Positions 1-11,925 are shown, counted from the stretch's first letter. The stretch: DNA of 64,000 bases from Pohlia nutans (GCA_022496805.1 CM040107.1:12172501-12236500); one strand, 5' to 3'. Notes: generated from the sequence alone by a model not told the origin. Program-made: numbers and translations.

Positions 1-1
1 A

Positions 2-280
2 TACGACAATCCCAACATTCAAGCTAGACATAGATGGGAATCGGAACCAACTCCATGGACAGCTTTGATAAGAACCCCATCGAGTCTTCGGGAATTGTAC
101 TTGGTTAGGTGGCCCATAGACATTCCTATTAAGCCCATGCGGCAATGGTTTAATGACAACCCGGACCTATTGGAGAAACCCGCCCCTAGTGATGATGATG
201 ACGACGACGATGAAGATGCTGATGATCCTAATATTTGGGATGAGGTTCAAGATGCAATGAACGCACCGAGGACATTCTAA
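2..280 (+). CDS. 3' fragment of an acidic-tailed ORF
   Basis: The frame is open from the left window edge to a TAA at 278-280, so only the C-terminal 92 codons are visible. The piece has a tryptophan- and proline-containing stretch (RWPIDIPIKPMRQWF) followed by a run of about ten Asp/Glu and a short NIWDEVQDAM tail. Acidic tails after a basic/aromatic block are common at the ends of transposon proteins, and a hAT transposase C-terminus is one possibility, but I see no diagnostic motif. The function is not recognised. Confidence 0.4.
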   Translation, partial: YDNPNIQARHRWESEPTPWTALIRTPSSLRELYLVRWPIDIPIKPMRQWFNDNPDLLEKPAPSDDDDDDDEDADDPNIWDEVQDAMNAPRTF

Positions 281-399
281 ATGATGAGTGCATAACGTAT
301 AGATCTATATAATTATAGTATTATAGTTTTTTTGGACATTATGTGTACTGTATTGTACGCCTTAGATTTATACGTGTTTTTATAGAATGGCAAATTTGG

Positions 400-780
400 A
401 TCAACGGGACAAGGAAATAGATCTCAATTTTGATTAGCCATTACAAGTGTTAATGAGATGGAGTCTCACTCCCAATATTATCATTTGCCATTGTTATTGC
501 TATTTTGGTAACTTTATGTATTTTGACTAGAATTTGCAATATGTGGAAAATGCAGCGATGAGTCTCGGGACTCCCATTTGGAACTTTTTTGCAGAGATGG
601 GTGCGTAACATCATTAGGAACACCCTCAATTTTTTTCAATATTTATGAAAAATGAAATTCCATATGTTACTGGGATTTTGCTAACTCTATGTTCTTTGAC
701 TTTGGTGGAAAACGCAGCCACGAGTCCCAGGACTGTGTTTTCAAATATTTTTTCATACATGGGTTCCTAATATGTAGGCC
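400..780. repeat. degenerate tandem duplication, about 161-bp period
   Basis: Two related blocks can be aligned. GCAGCGATGAGTCTCGGGACT-like sequence near 552 recurs as GCAGCCACGAGTCCCAGGACT-like sequence near 713. Similar preceding text (gaaaatgcag / gaaaacgcag) and following text (gatgggtgcgtaac / catgggttcctaat) extends the match. The copies have diverged strongly. Confidence 0.45.
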
Positions 781-1180
781 GTCGAGTAAGGGCAGTCAGA
801 AGTGGCAGTCAGAGGGGGGGCAGTCGGGGACGGGCAGGCGGATCGTGGACCGTTGGATGACGGTAGTCGGATTAAGGCCGACACATCTGGGCCGTCGTGT
901 ACGGGCAGTCGGGAGGAGGCAGACGGAGGGGGGTAGTCGGGGAGGGACAGTCGAATCGTGGGCCGTTGGATCAGGGCAGTCGAATCTGAGTTGTTCAGTA
1001 AGGGCAGTCGGGAGGGAGGTAGTCGGGGAGGGGCAGTCGGATCGTGGGCCGTTCGATGAGGGCAGTCGGATTGCGGCCGTCGAATCTTAGCTGTTCAATA
1101 CGGGCAGTCGGTGTGGGCAGTCGGGGGGGGGGGGGGGGGGGACAGTCGCACGAGGGCAGTCGGAGGGGGGGGGGCAGTTT
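781..1180. repeat. GGGCAGTCGG / GGCCGTCGGAT subterminal-type array with a 19-G run
   Basis: GGGCAGTCGG or GGGCAGTCAG and GGCCGTCG/GGCCGTTG occur again and again at irregular short spacing, ending in an unbroken G run at 1123-1141 and another G-rich block near 1164-1174. The same motifs occur in the opposite orientation at about 4755-5030. The pair behaves like subterminal inverted arrays of a DNA transposon around the coding remnant at 1.2-3.5 kb. The G runs could form G-quadruplexes. ORFs called here are low-complexity artefacts. Confidence 0.6.
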
Positions 1181-1190
1181 GTATATAACG
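1181..1190 (+). promoter_or_regulatory. candidate TATA box
   Basis: GTATATAACG lies directly after the G-rich motif array and just before the first coding-like codons of the accessory ORF at about 1195. The position suits a core promoter, but there is no independent support. Confidence 0.3.
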
Positions 1191-1194
1191 TGGA

Positions 1195-2532
1195 GGATGT
1201 GGCCACGAGATCGCCACGAGCAGAATTGTGCAAGCTCCTCTGGCAAGTGGACCTAGATGAGCAACATTCTAATGAAATGGAGGATGTTGAGCGTGTTGAG
1301 GGCGATTTCGAATGACCCTAAATATGCTAAACACAACATTCCGTTGTGTATCGTTGCGATGGTGTATGCGAAGAGTGTCTTGAAAGTACAAGTGGATTGG
1401 TCCTCGCTTCCGTCGTGCGTACTTAAAGCGTATTTACTGAGGAGGCCGAAAAAAAATCCCATGGTGCCAATTCCCCAATAGTTTATCGAAAACCATGATT
1501 TGCTGTATCCGCCAAAGAATTAGAGTGGGCCCAGTACAGAGGCTGACACGCAAGTGGACGAAGAATTGTTGGACGAAGTCATTGCAAATTTGAGCATCTC
1601 AGCCTTTGTAGAGGTACCACGACAAACGCCTCCCGTACAAATCCTTGAGGGACATGGCGATTATAGTCGTAGTGCAGTACAAGCGGAGGCAGTTGCAACA
1701 GGGGCCCCACCTACGGAAGAGGCGGATGCGGCAATGCCCGATTTTGAAATCGGAACAACGAATGTGATGATGGATGAGACGGTGGTACCAAGTACGCCCG
1801 TTTTACTGGGAGGGGAAGGATTTCCAGGCATAAACGACGCACTGAGTACATTGGATGGGATCCACGTTCACAGCACGGTAATCAGAGACCTCGTCAGAAA
1901 ACATGAGACAGAGGTCACAGCTCTGCGCGCCAGGGTGACATTTTTAGAAGGCAAACTTACTGAGCTGGGTTTCAAGGAAGATGCTTCAAACGCTGATTCC
2001 ATGGTATGGAGTGACGATTTTGTTGTCCCCGTTGATCAAAGCATTTCGAGTGTTCGACTACCGGAATGTATGGGGAAGGGGAAGGAGCCAATGACCTCAT
2101 CGTAGTTGTGGAAGTACGAGGAACATGTCGCGGCAATGAATCGCGAGGACAAACTGCAATACGAACGGGACGCTCCCCTAGATTGCATCGCGACCACGGA
2201 GTCTTTGGCCGGTGAAGTCATGTCAAAGAACCTCGCTCTAGAAAAAGAAAACGAGGAGTAAAAAAAAATTAGAGCGTGTTCTCAATTGCGATAACTTTGA
2301 GAACTACGAAGAGCTTGCAGACTTGAGGTCCCGCGTAATGGTGTACGAAGTCCAACACGATAACTTGGTGGAGTTGGAGTGGCAGAATAGAAGTCTTAGA
2401 AAGGAGTATGCCGAACTTGCTACGCAATTTGATGACTGGGCAACTGTTGCCATTTTTGCAGCAGCAAGAGTGAGGGCATTGGAGATGGAGATGAAGCAAG
2501 TTATGGTGGAATGGGGGAGAGACGGTAGATGA
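1195..2532 (+). pseudogene. accessory ORF A: AMVYA-VDWS domain plus coiled coil
   Basis: This is a broken coding region. The first part (DVATRSPRAELCKLLWQVDL) is one frame away from the main frame at 1257-2105, so a frameshift lies near 1312. Residues around 1354-1410 read CIVAMVYAK and then VDWSSL, which matches the minus-strand ORF at 22.6-23.3 kb (LMAMVYAE, VDWSTY). After TAG codons at 1479-1481 and near 1524, the frame continues through a Glu/Val/Ala-rich linker into a heptad-like coiled coil (about 1890-2000). A TAG at 2103-2105 and a frameshift in an A-run near 2260 precede a second coiled coil (2323-2500) rich in Leu and Glu. The overall plan is globular domain, linker, coiled coil, then probably the RING segment that follows. 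I infer an accessory transposon protein, perhaps of the putative plant transposon protein class; the exact function is unknown. Confidence 0.5.
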
Positions 2533-3508
2533 ATTTGATGATAATATCCTGGGCTGAAGTTGATTCAATGTATGACGATGACAGGCCAACGACGGCTCAG
2601 GGGATTGATTGGCCGAAATTACCAATCCAACACCGATGGAATCCTCTCCAAGAATATAACAACAGCCTATTAGAAAAGCAGCGGGAGTGGCCTTCACCGA
2701 ACGAAATGGTTCAAGACGGTTCCCAGTGCATCATTTGCAACAACTATTTTGGCACGGAGGGTTTTTTGTCATTAGGAAGTTGTAGCCATTGCTTCCATGT
2801 GCAATGCCTTTTACCACGAATGATTTCCGTCCAACGGTGCCCAGTTTGCAACAGCCCTTTCCACCGCCGGTTGTATGAAACATTCGGATTGCTACCGTTC
2901 ATGCCAAGTCATTGGAGGTACAACGCAACAGATTTTGCGTGATTTGTAACCCGCGCAGAAATTGGGAAGACGGTGGAATGGAGCTGGAAGTACAACATGA
3001 ACACGCAACAATTGTACATCGAGAGGCAGTACTGGAACTGGCACGAGTGTAAAGAGAATGTACTTCTGGACGCAAATTTGATGTACACGAACAAAGCTTT
3101 AGACTTCGGCTTGAAACTCTTTTTTACCAAGTGTTCGGGTATTATTGGAGCTTGAGAAAGGGGCAAATGGTGAGAGGAGAACTTCCCATTAGACAAAAGG
3201 TGAATCACATGGGCGAGACTATACGTCTGCTGAAAGATATCGAGGCCAATATTCTTAGCAGAGGGGACAATATCTTTAACGAAGAGTCGTACCACAAACC
3301 TAGACTATTGAGGCAAGCCATCTATGTACTGTTGCACCAGGTATCTCCAGAGACACAACGGTATTTGAAAGCCAGACAAGAGGGTAGAGTCCGACGTCCA
3401 AATCTGGTTATTACAGAAGACGCAGTTTGTTACCGCACTAGAGGCAAACTCCAACGGATTCATTGGGCGGCCGCAAATGAAACAGCTGTTATGCGCCACC
3501 AAGAGTGA
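2529..3508 (+). pseudogene. RING-H2 finger protein segment of element A
   Basis: A RING-H2 pattern is directly visible at about 2727-2870: C-x2-C, 14 residues, C-x-H-x2-H-x2-C, 10 residues, C-x2-C (CIIC, then CSHCFHVQC, then CPVC). This is the cross-brace zinc fold of ubiquitin E3 ligases. The frame then meets TGA at 2940-2942 but stays coding-like to 3155. A one-base slip near 3118-3135 moves it to the frame ending at 3508, as the residues around Y-Q-V-F-G-Y-Y-W show. It lies just downstream of the coiled coil of ORF A and is probably the C-terminal part of the same protein. At least one stop and one frameshift make it a pseudogene. RING-bearing transposon ORFs are uncommon, so capture of a host RING exon is possible. 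Confidence 0.6.
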
Positions 3509-3737
3509 TACAGGATGGCGAAGGTTCAAATCGTAGGACACTAGAGGAGCGCACATTGGATGAAGCAACCCCCGTTATCAGTTTAGAATCGGATGAGGAA
3601 TAGGGAATGTAGCTATATTTAAATAGTCATGCATGTTTGCATCATTTTCCTCGAATACAAATGCATGTTAGAGATCCTTTTTTTCCCATCTAATTACGAT
3701 TTTTTATATTGTTGCTGTACATTAGAAAAAGAAAAAG

Positions 3738-3768
<31 letters not shown>

Positions 3769-4754
3769 CTTTATATGTGCGTGAGTGTGTATTTATTGTA
3801 TGGAAAATACTTGTCCATAAATAATTGACATATGTATGCAAGTTTTGATTTCAAATTTCATTCCTAGTGTACAAAGTGGGACTTTAACAACTAATTGCCC
3901 AAACATGCAAATTTAGCTTCTAGTACGAATTAAATCCGTAGTTTCTAAACCGTTATGCAATTTTCAAAGTTATCGTGATTTCTATACTAATATTTGTATG
4001 GGAAGTTAGCTTCATGTATGTGTGTTCCGATCAATAATGAAACAATTTCAAAATAAAGTATGCCTCATTTCTTGTTGAAGTATTTTAACCCTAAATTTTA
4101 ATATTTTAGTATGACATTGTTGTTGAAAATAATAAGTCATAAAATCGAGCATCTTAAAAATCTCTTGAATTACAGAACCTGCAGTACTATGTTACAACCC
4201 ATCTCAACAAATTTTGGCCACATACTATCAATGTATTATTCATGATCGAACTAGAAAACAATTTTTTACTTTATGTTCCAAAATTCATAAAAAAATATAT
4301 CAGTGATAGCAATCATAGATCTGACTGTATGGATAAAATCTAACTTCAAAATGTGTTGCTTTTGTTCATACACCAAGTTTGAAATATTCATGTTAGTTGC
4401 ATTTTATAATACATCTTTGCAACACTTCCCCAATGACACATACGTGCAGGCGTTTAGGGGTTATACATGCTTTTCCAAAATAAATAGAACGAGTTAATGG
4501 GAAGCCTACCATCATGTACTGCATGATATTCCAACTGCACTTCAATATTTTTCTCTTGGTTTTTGTTAATTGTTTTTATTTAATTGATTTACCAGCATAA
4601 ACCTTACAAAAGTATTTGGAAATTATTAATAATGATTAACAAGTACGAATAATCAAATCCTACTAATACTAATTTAAATTTTACTTTGACAGTTACAAAT
4701 TTTACTTTGACAGTAAACCAAATCCAATTTCAGTTCCATCCAGCAATAGAGTGT
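3509..4754. other. AT-rich noncoding stretch
   Basis: No coding frame or conserved motif was found. It contains a TA microsatellite at 3741-3768 and short AT-rich runs. It is probably the 3' flank of element A. Confidence 0.5.
3741..3768. repeat. (TA)n microsatellite
   Basis: There are about 14 uninterrupted TA dinucleotides. Confidence 0.9.
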
Positions 4755-5025
4755 TCAATTGAGATAATTCGACTGCCCATCCCCGACTGCCTATCCTCGT
4801 CTGCCCTGAACCCGTCGGCCTGGATCCAATGCCTCCCCTCCGACTGCCCTACTTCCGTCAACCTATATCCGACGGCCTGCGCCGACTGTCCTAAACCCGT
4901 CGGCCTGGATCCGACGGCCCCCCTCCAACTGCCCTAATCCCGTCGGCCTGTATCTGACGGCCTGCGCAAACTGTCCTGCCCCGACTGCCGTGCCCCAACT
5001 GCCGAAACCCTAACCCAACGGCCGC
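4755..5025. repeat. CCGACTGCCC / CCGACGGCC array, inverted partner of the array at 0.8-1.2 kb
   Basis: The motifs CGACTGCCC, CCGTCGGCCTG and CCGACGGCC alternate about 15 times. These are the reverse complements of the GGGCAGTCGG and GGCCGTCGG motifs at 781-1180. Together the two arrays enclose the ORF A/RING segment. I could not find a convincing target-site duplication at the outer edges, so the element limits are approximate. Confidence 0.6.
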
Positions 5026-5040
5026 CTCTATATATTGAGG
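5026..5040 (+). promoter_or_regulatory. candidate TATA box at the end of the motif array
   Basis: CTCTATATATTGAGG directly follows the GC-rich array, mirroring the TATA-like site after the left array. A short ATG-led segment with a following GGTAAGTT donor-like site (about 5101-5145) lies downstream. This may be the promoter and first exon of a lost gene. Confidence 0.35.
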
Positions 5041-6239
5041 GCCGCTCCTCATTTACTGCTGCCGGTTTCGACCGCTCCTCACAAGAAACTGTGACCAATC
5101 ATGTGCCCGCAATTTTTGCTTGAGTTTCGGGAGCGGTAAGTTTCTGGCCTTTTTGGGGGAGGAGTTTTTCAAATTTTTCTAAAATATATGGAAAGGAACA
5201 GCGGATTCAAACAACCTCCGAAGAGGATCAGGACTGTAGGACAGAGCTCAATGGCTACAACATCGTCTGGAGACCAAAGCTAGGAGTTGCAGCACGTGAC
5301 ACGTACATCGGGTGGCGGGGACCAAGGCATGCATCGCAACGCGTGGCAAGTATATCGGTAGGCGTGCAAGATCTTGAGTTTGGTCCCACTCCGAGTGCTT
5401 CTATTGGAACTAGGCCCATGGATCCACCACAAAGCATCGAAGTCACTGGAGGGAGTAGCGATTTATAGAAAGTGTTGGAGAAGATGCTCTTACCGATACA
5501 AATTGTCTTGTAGATGTGAATGACTTTAAGTTTCTTGAAAAAGCAAGGAAGTTGAGAATTTTCTGAAGTTTTATTCTCATGCGCTAATGTCTAATGTCTA
5601 CATAATGTCTTATGTCTAATGTTACCAAATCTACATTAGGTATTCCCCGTTGTCCTTGGGATTTGGAGTTAGAGCTAGTGACAACTTTCAGCATAGATAC
5701 ATTTGATTTTCTAGTCTGCATGCATGGATACTGTGTCTACTTGGCAAAAGTGGTTAGTGGCAGGGTCATATGAATATATATTTGTAAAAGTCGTCATGTT
5801 CATGCATGATGGAACCGCTCGGCCTATGCATGCATGTACATGAAAAGCAGTGCCATCCGTATTTCCTGATGTACATACTACTATGATATATCTCTACGCA
5901 TATTCAATTGAGACTGTAAACAACAAGGATTAATTGCTAGGCCAAACAGACATATAAAGACATTATACTTTAGAATAATCCTTGCATGATTTCACTGTTA
6001 TCATGCATTTAACTTAACTATTCAAAATATTTTGAACTTCTCTATTCATTGTTTCGTTCCATAGATCTAATGTCCTCGTAAGGCATACAATCCTGGCCCT
6101 AATTTCATAACTGTCTTAAATGTTTAATGTTGAAATTATTTACAACTTCAATTTTTTTTTACCATACTTGTCTTCATAGATTTAATTGCCCTCGCTATAA
6201 CCTTTTAATTAATCTAACGCATAAAATTATTGCTAGAAC

Positions 6240-9200
6240 TGTACTTTATTTTGTTTAAACGTTATAAATCATACATACTTAAGTTTTGCATAAATGTTTA
6301 ATGTTTAAATAATGTTTAATGTTTAATGTCTACTTCAAATGTCTAATGTCTACTATCAAATGTCTAATGTCTACTATCAAATGTCTAATGTCTACTATCA
6401 AATGTCTAATGTCTAATGTATGAAGTCTAAATGTTTTCAATTTTTCCGAATGTCTAATGTTAGTACTGTCAGTACTTTAATGTGACTACTGTCACTATTG
6501 TAATGTCACTAATGCCATTATAGTAATGAACAGCGATTGGCTGTGGGCGATGGAAATGATTGGCTTCTGAAGGAACAATTCAAATATTGTTATGAATTAA
6601 GAGATAATGCACAACCGCTTATCGTAGTAGCCGCATTTGTGTAACTTAATGCAAATAGTGGGGCATTGTCTGTTTATTAAAAGTCGCATGACTTCATTTC
6701 AATATTTATTTTTTATTTTTTATTTAAAATTAATTTTTTTTTTTTTACACACGAATCGCATTGTTTAGCAATTGGGAATTAAAAGAAGTGGACTACTACT
6801 GCTGGAGTAGTTACCATATAAGTATCGATGAATGATATCATGGTATAAGAGAGAACAACAATGTATCGCCTTTTGAGAACAAATGCAAAGTTACAAAGTT
6901 TCTTCAACCACTACCGAATCGAAATGATACATATTTTGAACGTCCGGTATGAATGATGACCTTCACACTCCATAAGTATCGATGATTGATATCGAAGTAT
7001 TAATAGCACGTTCTCCAGGTTTTTTTTCATGCATTCTTATAAAACTTGATAGCAAAATCCGCAAAAAATAAAAAAAACCTTAAAGTGCAGGATAAAACGA
7101 TCTATCTTGCTATGCAATCATAAAACATTAAAATAATATGGAATTGACGATTCAACACTTATCATGCAAGTAAAGGTTTTAAGTATTTTCAAAGCAATTA
7201 CAACATAATTATACTATACTCGTTATGTCTAAAGGATTTTCAATTCAAGAATTTATTGACAATTTATCTCGAATCGAGCTACAGTGCACCCATTGAATGG
7301 GTACTTCACTTAAACTGAGCAAAACAACCAATCGTTTAACTTTTCAAGTAGCCATGAATTATTCACATGTTGTTCAAATTGGGCATATGAGGTGTATTTT
7401 GACATGTTCCTTAAGATGTTTCTGTTGACAAGGGTGACCAAGTTCTTGCAAATCCTTGCAGAACTTTAATGTTGTCAATAAAGCATTTAACGTATTCATA
7501 GTACTTACTACTTCACTGTTCTCTCATTTTCAACATTTAATTTCTTCTCATACGACTATTGAATGAATGCATTAATTAAATTATTAACTACAGCAAATAT
7601 TGTACTTTAAATTTTTTAAACATTATATCGCGCTAAAACGCGTGCATTAATTTTAAATTCTCATGAATTTTAGTAGTTCACATTATTTGCAACTTGTAAG
7701 GTTTGTTATTATAAGTCGTTGTACATAGAGTTCTAATTAAATATAACTTGGTACCAGTAAAAAATTACGCTAGTGCTGAAATTTAAATTTTTTACCAAAT
7801 TATTCATTGTTAATTCATTCGATGACTTCAATTTTCTCATGCATTCTACATATTTAATGTAATTACAACTTGTACGTTACTCCATTTTCAACATATAATT
7901 TGCTTCATTAAAACGTTTTAATTTTTTAAATGCATTAACTACAGCAAGCCCCGTACTTTATTTTAATTAAAGCTTATGAATTATATAAACAGTGGCGTAA
8001 ATTTAAAAGTTCTCATGAATTTTAAATGTGCACATTATTTTCATATTCCCAAATTCTTGAAATTTTCCCATTACAATGAATATGCTGGTTAACTCTACGA
8101 ACCATGAATTCTTTCAAGTCACTTATTCATGCAATATCTTCTAAGAATAGAGTCAAGATTTGACGAGAAGCAGTTTATTGTTTATCAGCTCGGATTTAAC
8201 AAACCCCTTGCGCACCACCGTTGTCGCTAGGACGAGGGTCTTTTCAAAATATAAAGCTTTTTTTGCAATTAGGGAAGCACTTCGGCACTCAATGAAGTAA
8301 GCTACTTGCGTTTTGCCATGGCATGATGAATTACTAATTTCTGTCGTAGTCATGATCGAACAGTTAATGCAGCCTTCTTGTTAATTCTCTAAACTATTTC
8401 ATCTTAGTGTTTTTATTTTGTTCAAAACTATCAAATCAAATCAAATCAATGAAGTAAACATTAATTACTTATGAAAATCCTATAATTGTTAAAAGTGCTT
8501 GCATTGTACAATTGCTACAATTTGTTCATGAATAAGAAATGATGCACAATTTATTTGCTAATCTCATTGTTCATTGTTGTCCCTATTATTGGTCATATTC
8601 GCTTATCAATTCTTTAAGAAGTGTTAAAAAGAGTATCAAAAGTAAGGTTTGGATTATCTACTCAAGTTTTCTTTCTCTTGCGTCCCAAAAGTGAAGCTCT
8701 TTTTAAAAGTGAAATTATTTTTTTAAAACTGTAGGTTCTTGTATTTCTAATTAGTACTTGTAGACTTACTTCATAGTGTTTTTGTCCTCTATGATTGAAT
8801 AGAATTGGCTCTTAACAGACCTGTTATGTAATTCATCAAAAACTTGATCATACACACGTGTTTGACCATTGATGAACAATTATTTGAAATTGTCCATTTT
8901 GGACGATAACATTATATGGATGCAAAGATTTAATTTCATGGCTGGTACTACAACGATTGATTGTAGAAAATAAATCCTCCGTAGATGATGAAAATGAAGA
9001 ATAAGTATAATTGCCATGAAATTTTTTAATTCAAAACGCTATGTGTATTCTTTACACTTATTGATAAAAGCGATACATATTTTCATACATTGGTTTGAGA
9101 AAATATCGCTACGAACTCCTAATTTTAAATATTAAAGCCATTGTGCATCATAACGAACTTTGCATGGCTTTATTTTATTTAAGCTTTAACGTATTCAAAA

Positions 9201-9860
9201 TATTTTTAAGTTATACGATGTCAGCCTTTACATTGTTAATTGTATTTGCTATAATTTTTTAAATGATGCGTTGCAAATAAATACTGCAAGCACTGTGATT
9301 TTTTTTAAACGTTATAAATTTTACATACGATTTGAAATACTTACAACTTGACTGTGCGGTGATTTCTCTCATACATTTAACTGCCCTCATTATAAGTTAA
9401 TCTTTAGATTAATCGAACGTATAAGATTATCGCAGACACTATATTTTATCTTTTGTAATCGTAATAAATCATACACACGTTTGCAGAAATATAATATTCT
9501 CATGAATTCTACATATTGAAACTATTTTCAACTTGTGAAGCTCCTTGATTACTTTAGAACTACTAAATCGATTAATGAATTAGTTAATTCTGTTCAATAA
9601 ATTACAGCTAGCGCTAAATTTTAATTGTTGCACTAAATTTTAATTGTTATCGCGAACACTGTATTTTATCTTTTGTAAACGCAAAAAATCATGCGCAATG
9701 TTTGCAAAAATCTAATATTCTCATGAATTCCACACATTGTAACTATTTACAACTTCTAGGGGTTTTTGGTTACCTTGGAACTACTAAATTGCCTTAATGA
9801 ATTATTTACTTCTGTTCAATAAAATACATGTAGCACTAAATTTTAAGTCTTTGTAAAATA
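6240..9860. repeat. ancient degenerate long repeat family
   Basis: A recognisable block (CGTTATAAATCATACA, then TTGCA-AAATCTAATATTCTCATGAATT, then ACAACTT) recurs near 6265, 7640, 7990, 9310, 9470 and 9680. Its last two clear copies (9430-9560 and 9650-9790) are about 215 bp apart. The copies differ by many substitutions and indels, consistent with an old tandem or nested array. Confidence 0.45.
6300..6425. repeat. tandem repeat of TCTAATGTCTA-type units
   Basis: ATGTCTAATGTCTACTATCAA is repeated four times with little change between about 6335 and 6415, flanked by shorter AATGTTTAATG variants. The period is about 22-23 bp. It continues a weaker TCTAATG theme seen at 5588-5625. Confidence 0.75.
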
Positions 9861-10539
9861 TTTTTTAATTTATTACTAAACATATTTCAAAAAATTGATT
9901 TTTTCTTATGAAGATGTACTTTATAAAGTGAAGCGATTATTATAATTATTATGCGGTGAGCACTTCAACGTATAGCTAAAACTAAACTAGTTTGATAACA
10001 AGTTTGAATATATAATTTGAATTAAACCTGAAAGGGTCACACTACAGAGCCACGGCCCTTCACCTAAAAAATTGGATGGAAAACATCTAGGTATCAGTCG
10101 GAATTGACGAATTATTTCCATGGATAATGATATTTTGCGTGTCCCGGATTAAACATGAACATGGGACATCGTGTCGTAAATAAATGTATTGAAAAATAAT
10201 GACGTGTACGCTTCATAGGAATATATCGTATGTATAAAAATTTGGAATTGAACGTTTCATTACTTTTTCAGCAGTACAAGGGCATTTAATATCACCTACC
10301 TCGACGTTGTAAAAATAGCAGGCTAAAGTTTCCCGCCCTTGTCACATATTAGCCTCCAAAAAAGTCACATTCACTGTAAAGGGACCCGGAGTCCTCGTCA
10401 CCGGCTGTGAACAGCGAATTTGAAATCGATCGTTTGAACTCGTTGATTCCATTCCCGCTGAAATTCTCCCGCCATTTAGCCTTTAAGTGCCTTTGCGGAG
10501 CCGGGCCAACCTTTCTTCCATTCGGTCTCACGCTTACGC

Positions 10540-10995
10540 GCTTGCGCTATTCGAACTTCGTTTCTCTTGCATCGCTTTGCAAGTAGGTCTGTCTTTGTAA
10601 GAGCGCAATATTTGGTTATTAGTAGTAGACAGTAGTTGCTGAAAGTGTTTTAGACTGCGCACTAGCAGTGCTCACCGCTTTGTGAGTTCAAGGTACAACA
10701 ATGAGTTCCAGATGGCTTTGCGCCAAATTTCGGTATGGTTTCGTGGGCAAGGGTTTCAATTTCTTCGTTTGATGCATGCTGTTGTCTTGCGTTCGATCAA
10801 CTCTAGCGAGGAAATAAACTATGAGGTTAGGGTTTTGTGTGATTCACATAATCTGCTATAGACATGTTTCTTGACTTGTAGAATTCAAAATTGCGGTACA
10901 ATGTAGCGTAAACTGCGATTGGATTCATTGTACCCGATTTTTTCGCTGTAAATTCCGGGAGTTGTTATTCAAATCTCCTCTACTTTGGCTAACAA
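10540..10995. other. possible 5' leader region of the palindrome-associated transposase
   Basis: This is GC-balanced sequence without a long frame. An ATG at about 10701 opens a frame of about two dozen codons. It may be a leader exon or promoter for the gene starting at 11926, but nothing decisive is visible. Confidence 0.25.
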
Positions 10996-10998
10996 TAG

Positions 10999-11859
10999 TT
11001 CAACTCGACTCGAGTTGAATTGTTTGATTCGGGAACATTTCACAGAAAATTAGGAGGACGCATATGAATTGTCGACTGGATTCAACTCGACTCGAGTTGA
11101 AGTTGCGGAATAGAGTCTGGATAACCTTATTCATGATTTGGGAAATTCAACTCGACTCGAGTTGAATTATCAGTAATCTCATGTATCGCTGATCTCTGCG
11201 TAACAAGACAATGAAGATATCTCCCCACATTCAACTCGAGTCGAGTTGAATTGTACCGGATCTGTCAACCTAATGCCAGTGAAACTATTAATTCAACTAG
11301 ACTCAAGATATATGAGATGGACACATTTAAGTTGATGGGAGTTGAACGGCCCATTCAACTCGATTCGAGTTGAACGGGCTGGACCCATTCAACTCGATTC
11401 GAGTTGAACGGGCTGGACCCATTCAACTCGATTCGAGTTAAACGGGATGTACCCATTCAACTTGATTCGAGTTGAATGGGCTGGTCCTGTTCAACTCGAA
11501 TCGAGTTGAATGACCAGTTCATGTTAAACTCTGTTCCTGTTTAATGACCTGTTCATGTCTGGACTCATTCAACTCGAATCGAGTTGAATGGTCTGGACCC
11601 ATTCAACTCGATTCGAGTTGAATGCTCTGGACTCATTCAACTCGATTCGTGTTGAATGGTCTGGACCCATTCAACTCGAATCGAGTTGAATAGTCAGGTC
11701 GTACTCAACTTGAATCGAGTTGAATGGCGTGGACCCATTCTACTCGATTCGAGTTGAATGAGGTAGGCTTGTATCAACTATATTTGATTGAAAGGAATCC
11801 TGGAGAGAATGCGTTACAGTTATTTGATATCAAGATTTAGGGTATTTAACTCGAGTCGA
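10999..11859. repeat. array of about 16 palindromes (TTCAACTCGA / TCGAGTTGAA)
   Basis: The unit is a 21-bp near-perfect palindrome: 10-bp arms TTCAACTCGA and TCGAGTTGAA around one variable base (C, G, T or A). Copies start near 10999, 11081, 11146, 11230, 11354, 11390, 11425, 11457, 11490, 11569, 11601, 11637, 11668, 11703, 11738 and 11845. Between 11340 and 11760 they recur about every 33-36 bp within a larger GGTCTGGACCCA-type unit. A few copies have single-base changes. The array ends about 70 bp before the transposase-like start codon, so it could be a set of binding sites for a dimeric protein, such as the transposase, or a promoter element. Confidence 0.85.
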
Positions 11860-11925
11860 GTTGAATTGTTTGTTCAGTTACGTGGTGAGTAATACTATTG
11901 ATGTCTTTGAGTATGCAGGGGTATT

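Larger units (their letters stand above)
5470..10330. other. AT-rich region with no gene seen
   Basis: No frame in this stretch has convincing coding character. It is strongly AT-rich and built partly of decayed repeats, described separately. Short ORFs, such as the one at 8153-8353 on the minus strand, have no recognisable domain. Confidence 0.5.

Noticed and set aside
689..1246. ORFs on both strands over the G-rich array
   Set aside because: They are low-complexity translations of the GGGCAGTCGG repeats without coding features.
8153..8353. 66-codon minus-strand ORF in AT-rich DNA
   Set aside because: No recognisable domain, no neighbours and no repeat support.
10999..11859. CRISPR-like array
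   Set aside because: Repeats are palindromic with irregular spacing, spacers are themselves similar, and the setting is a plant nuclear transposon. It is better read as a binding-site array.
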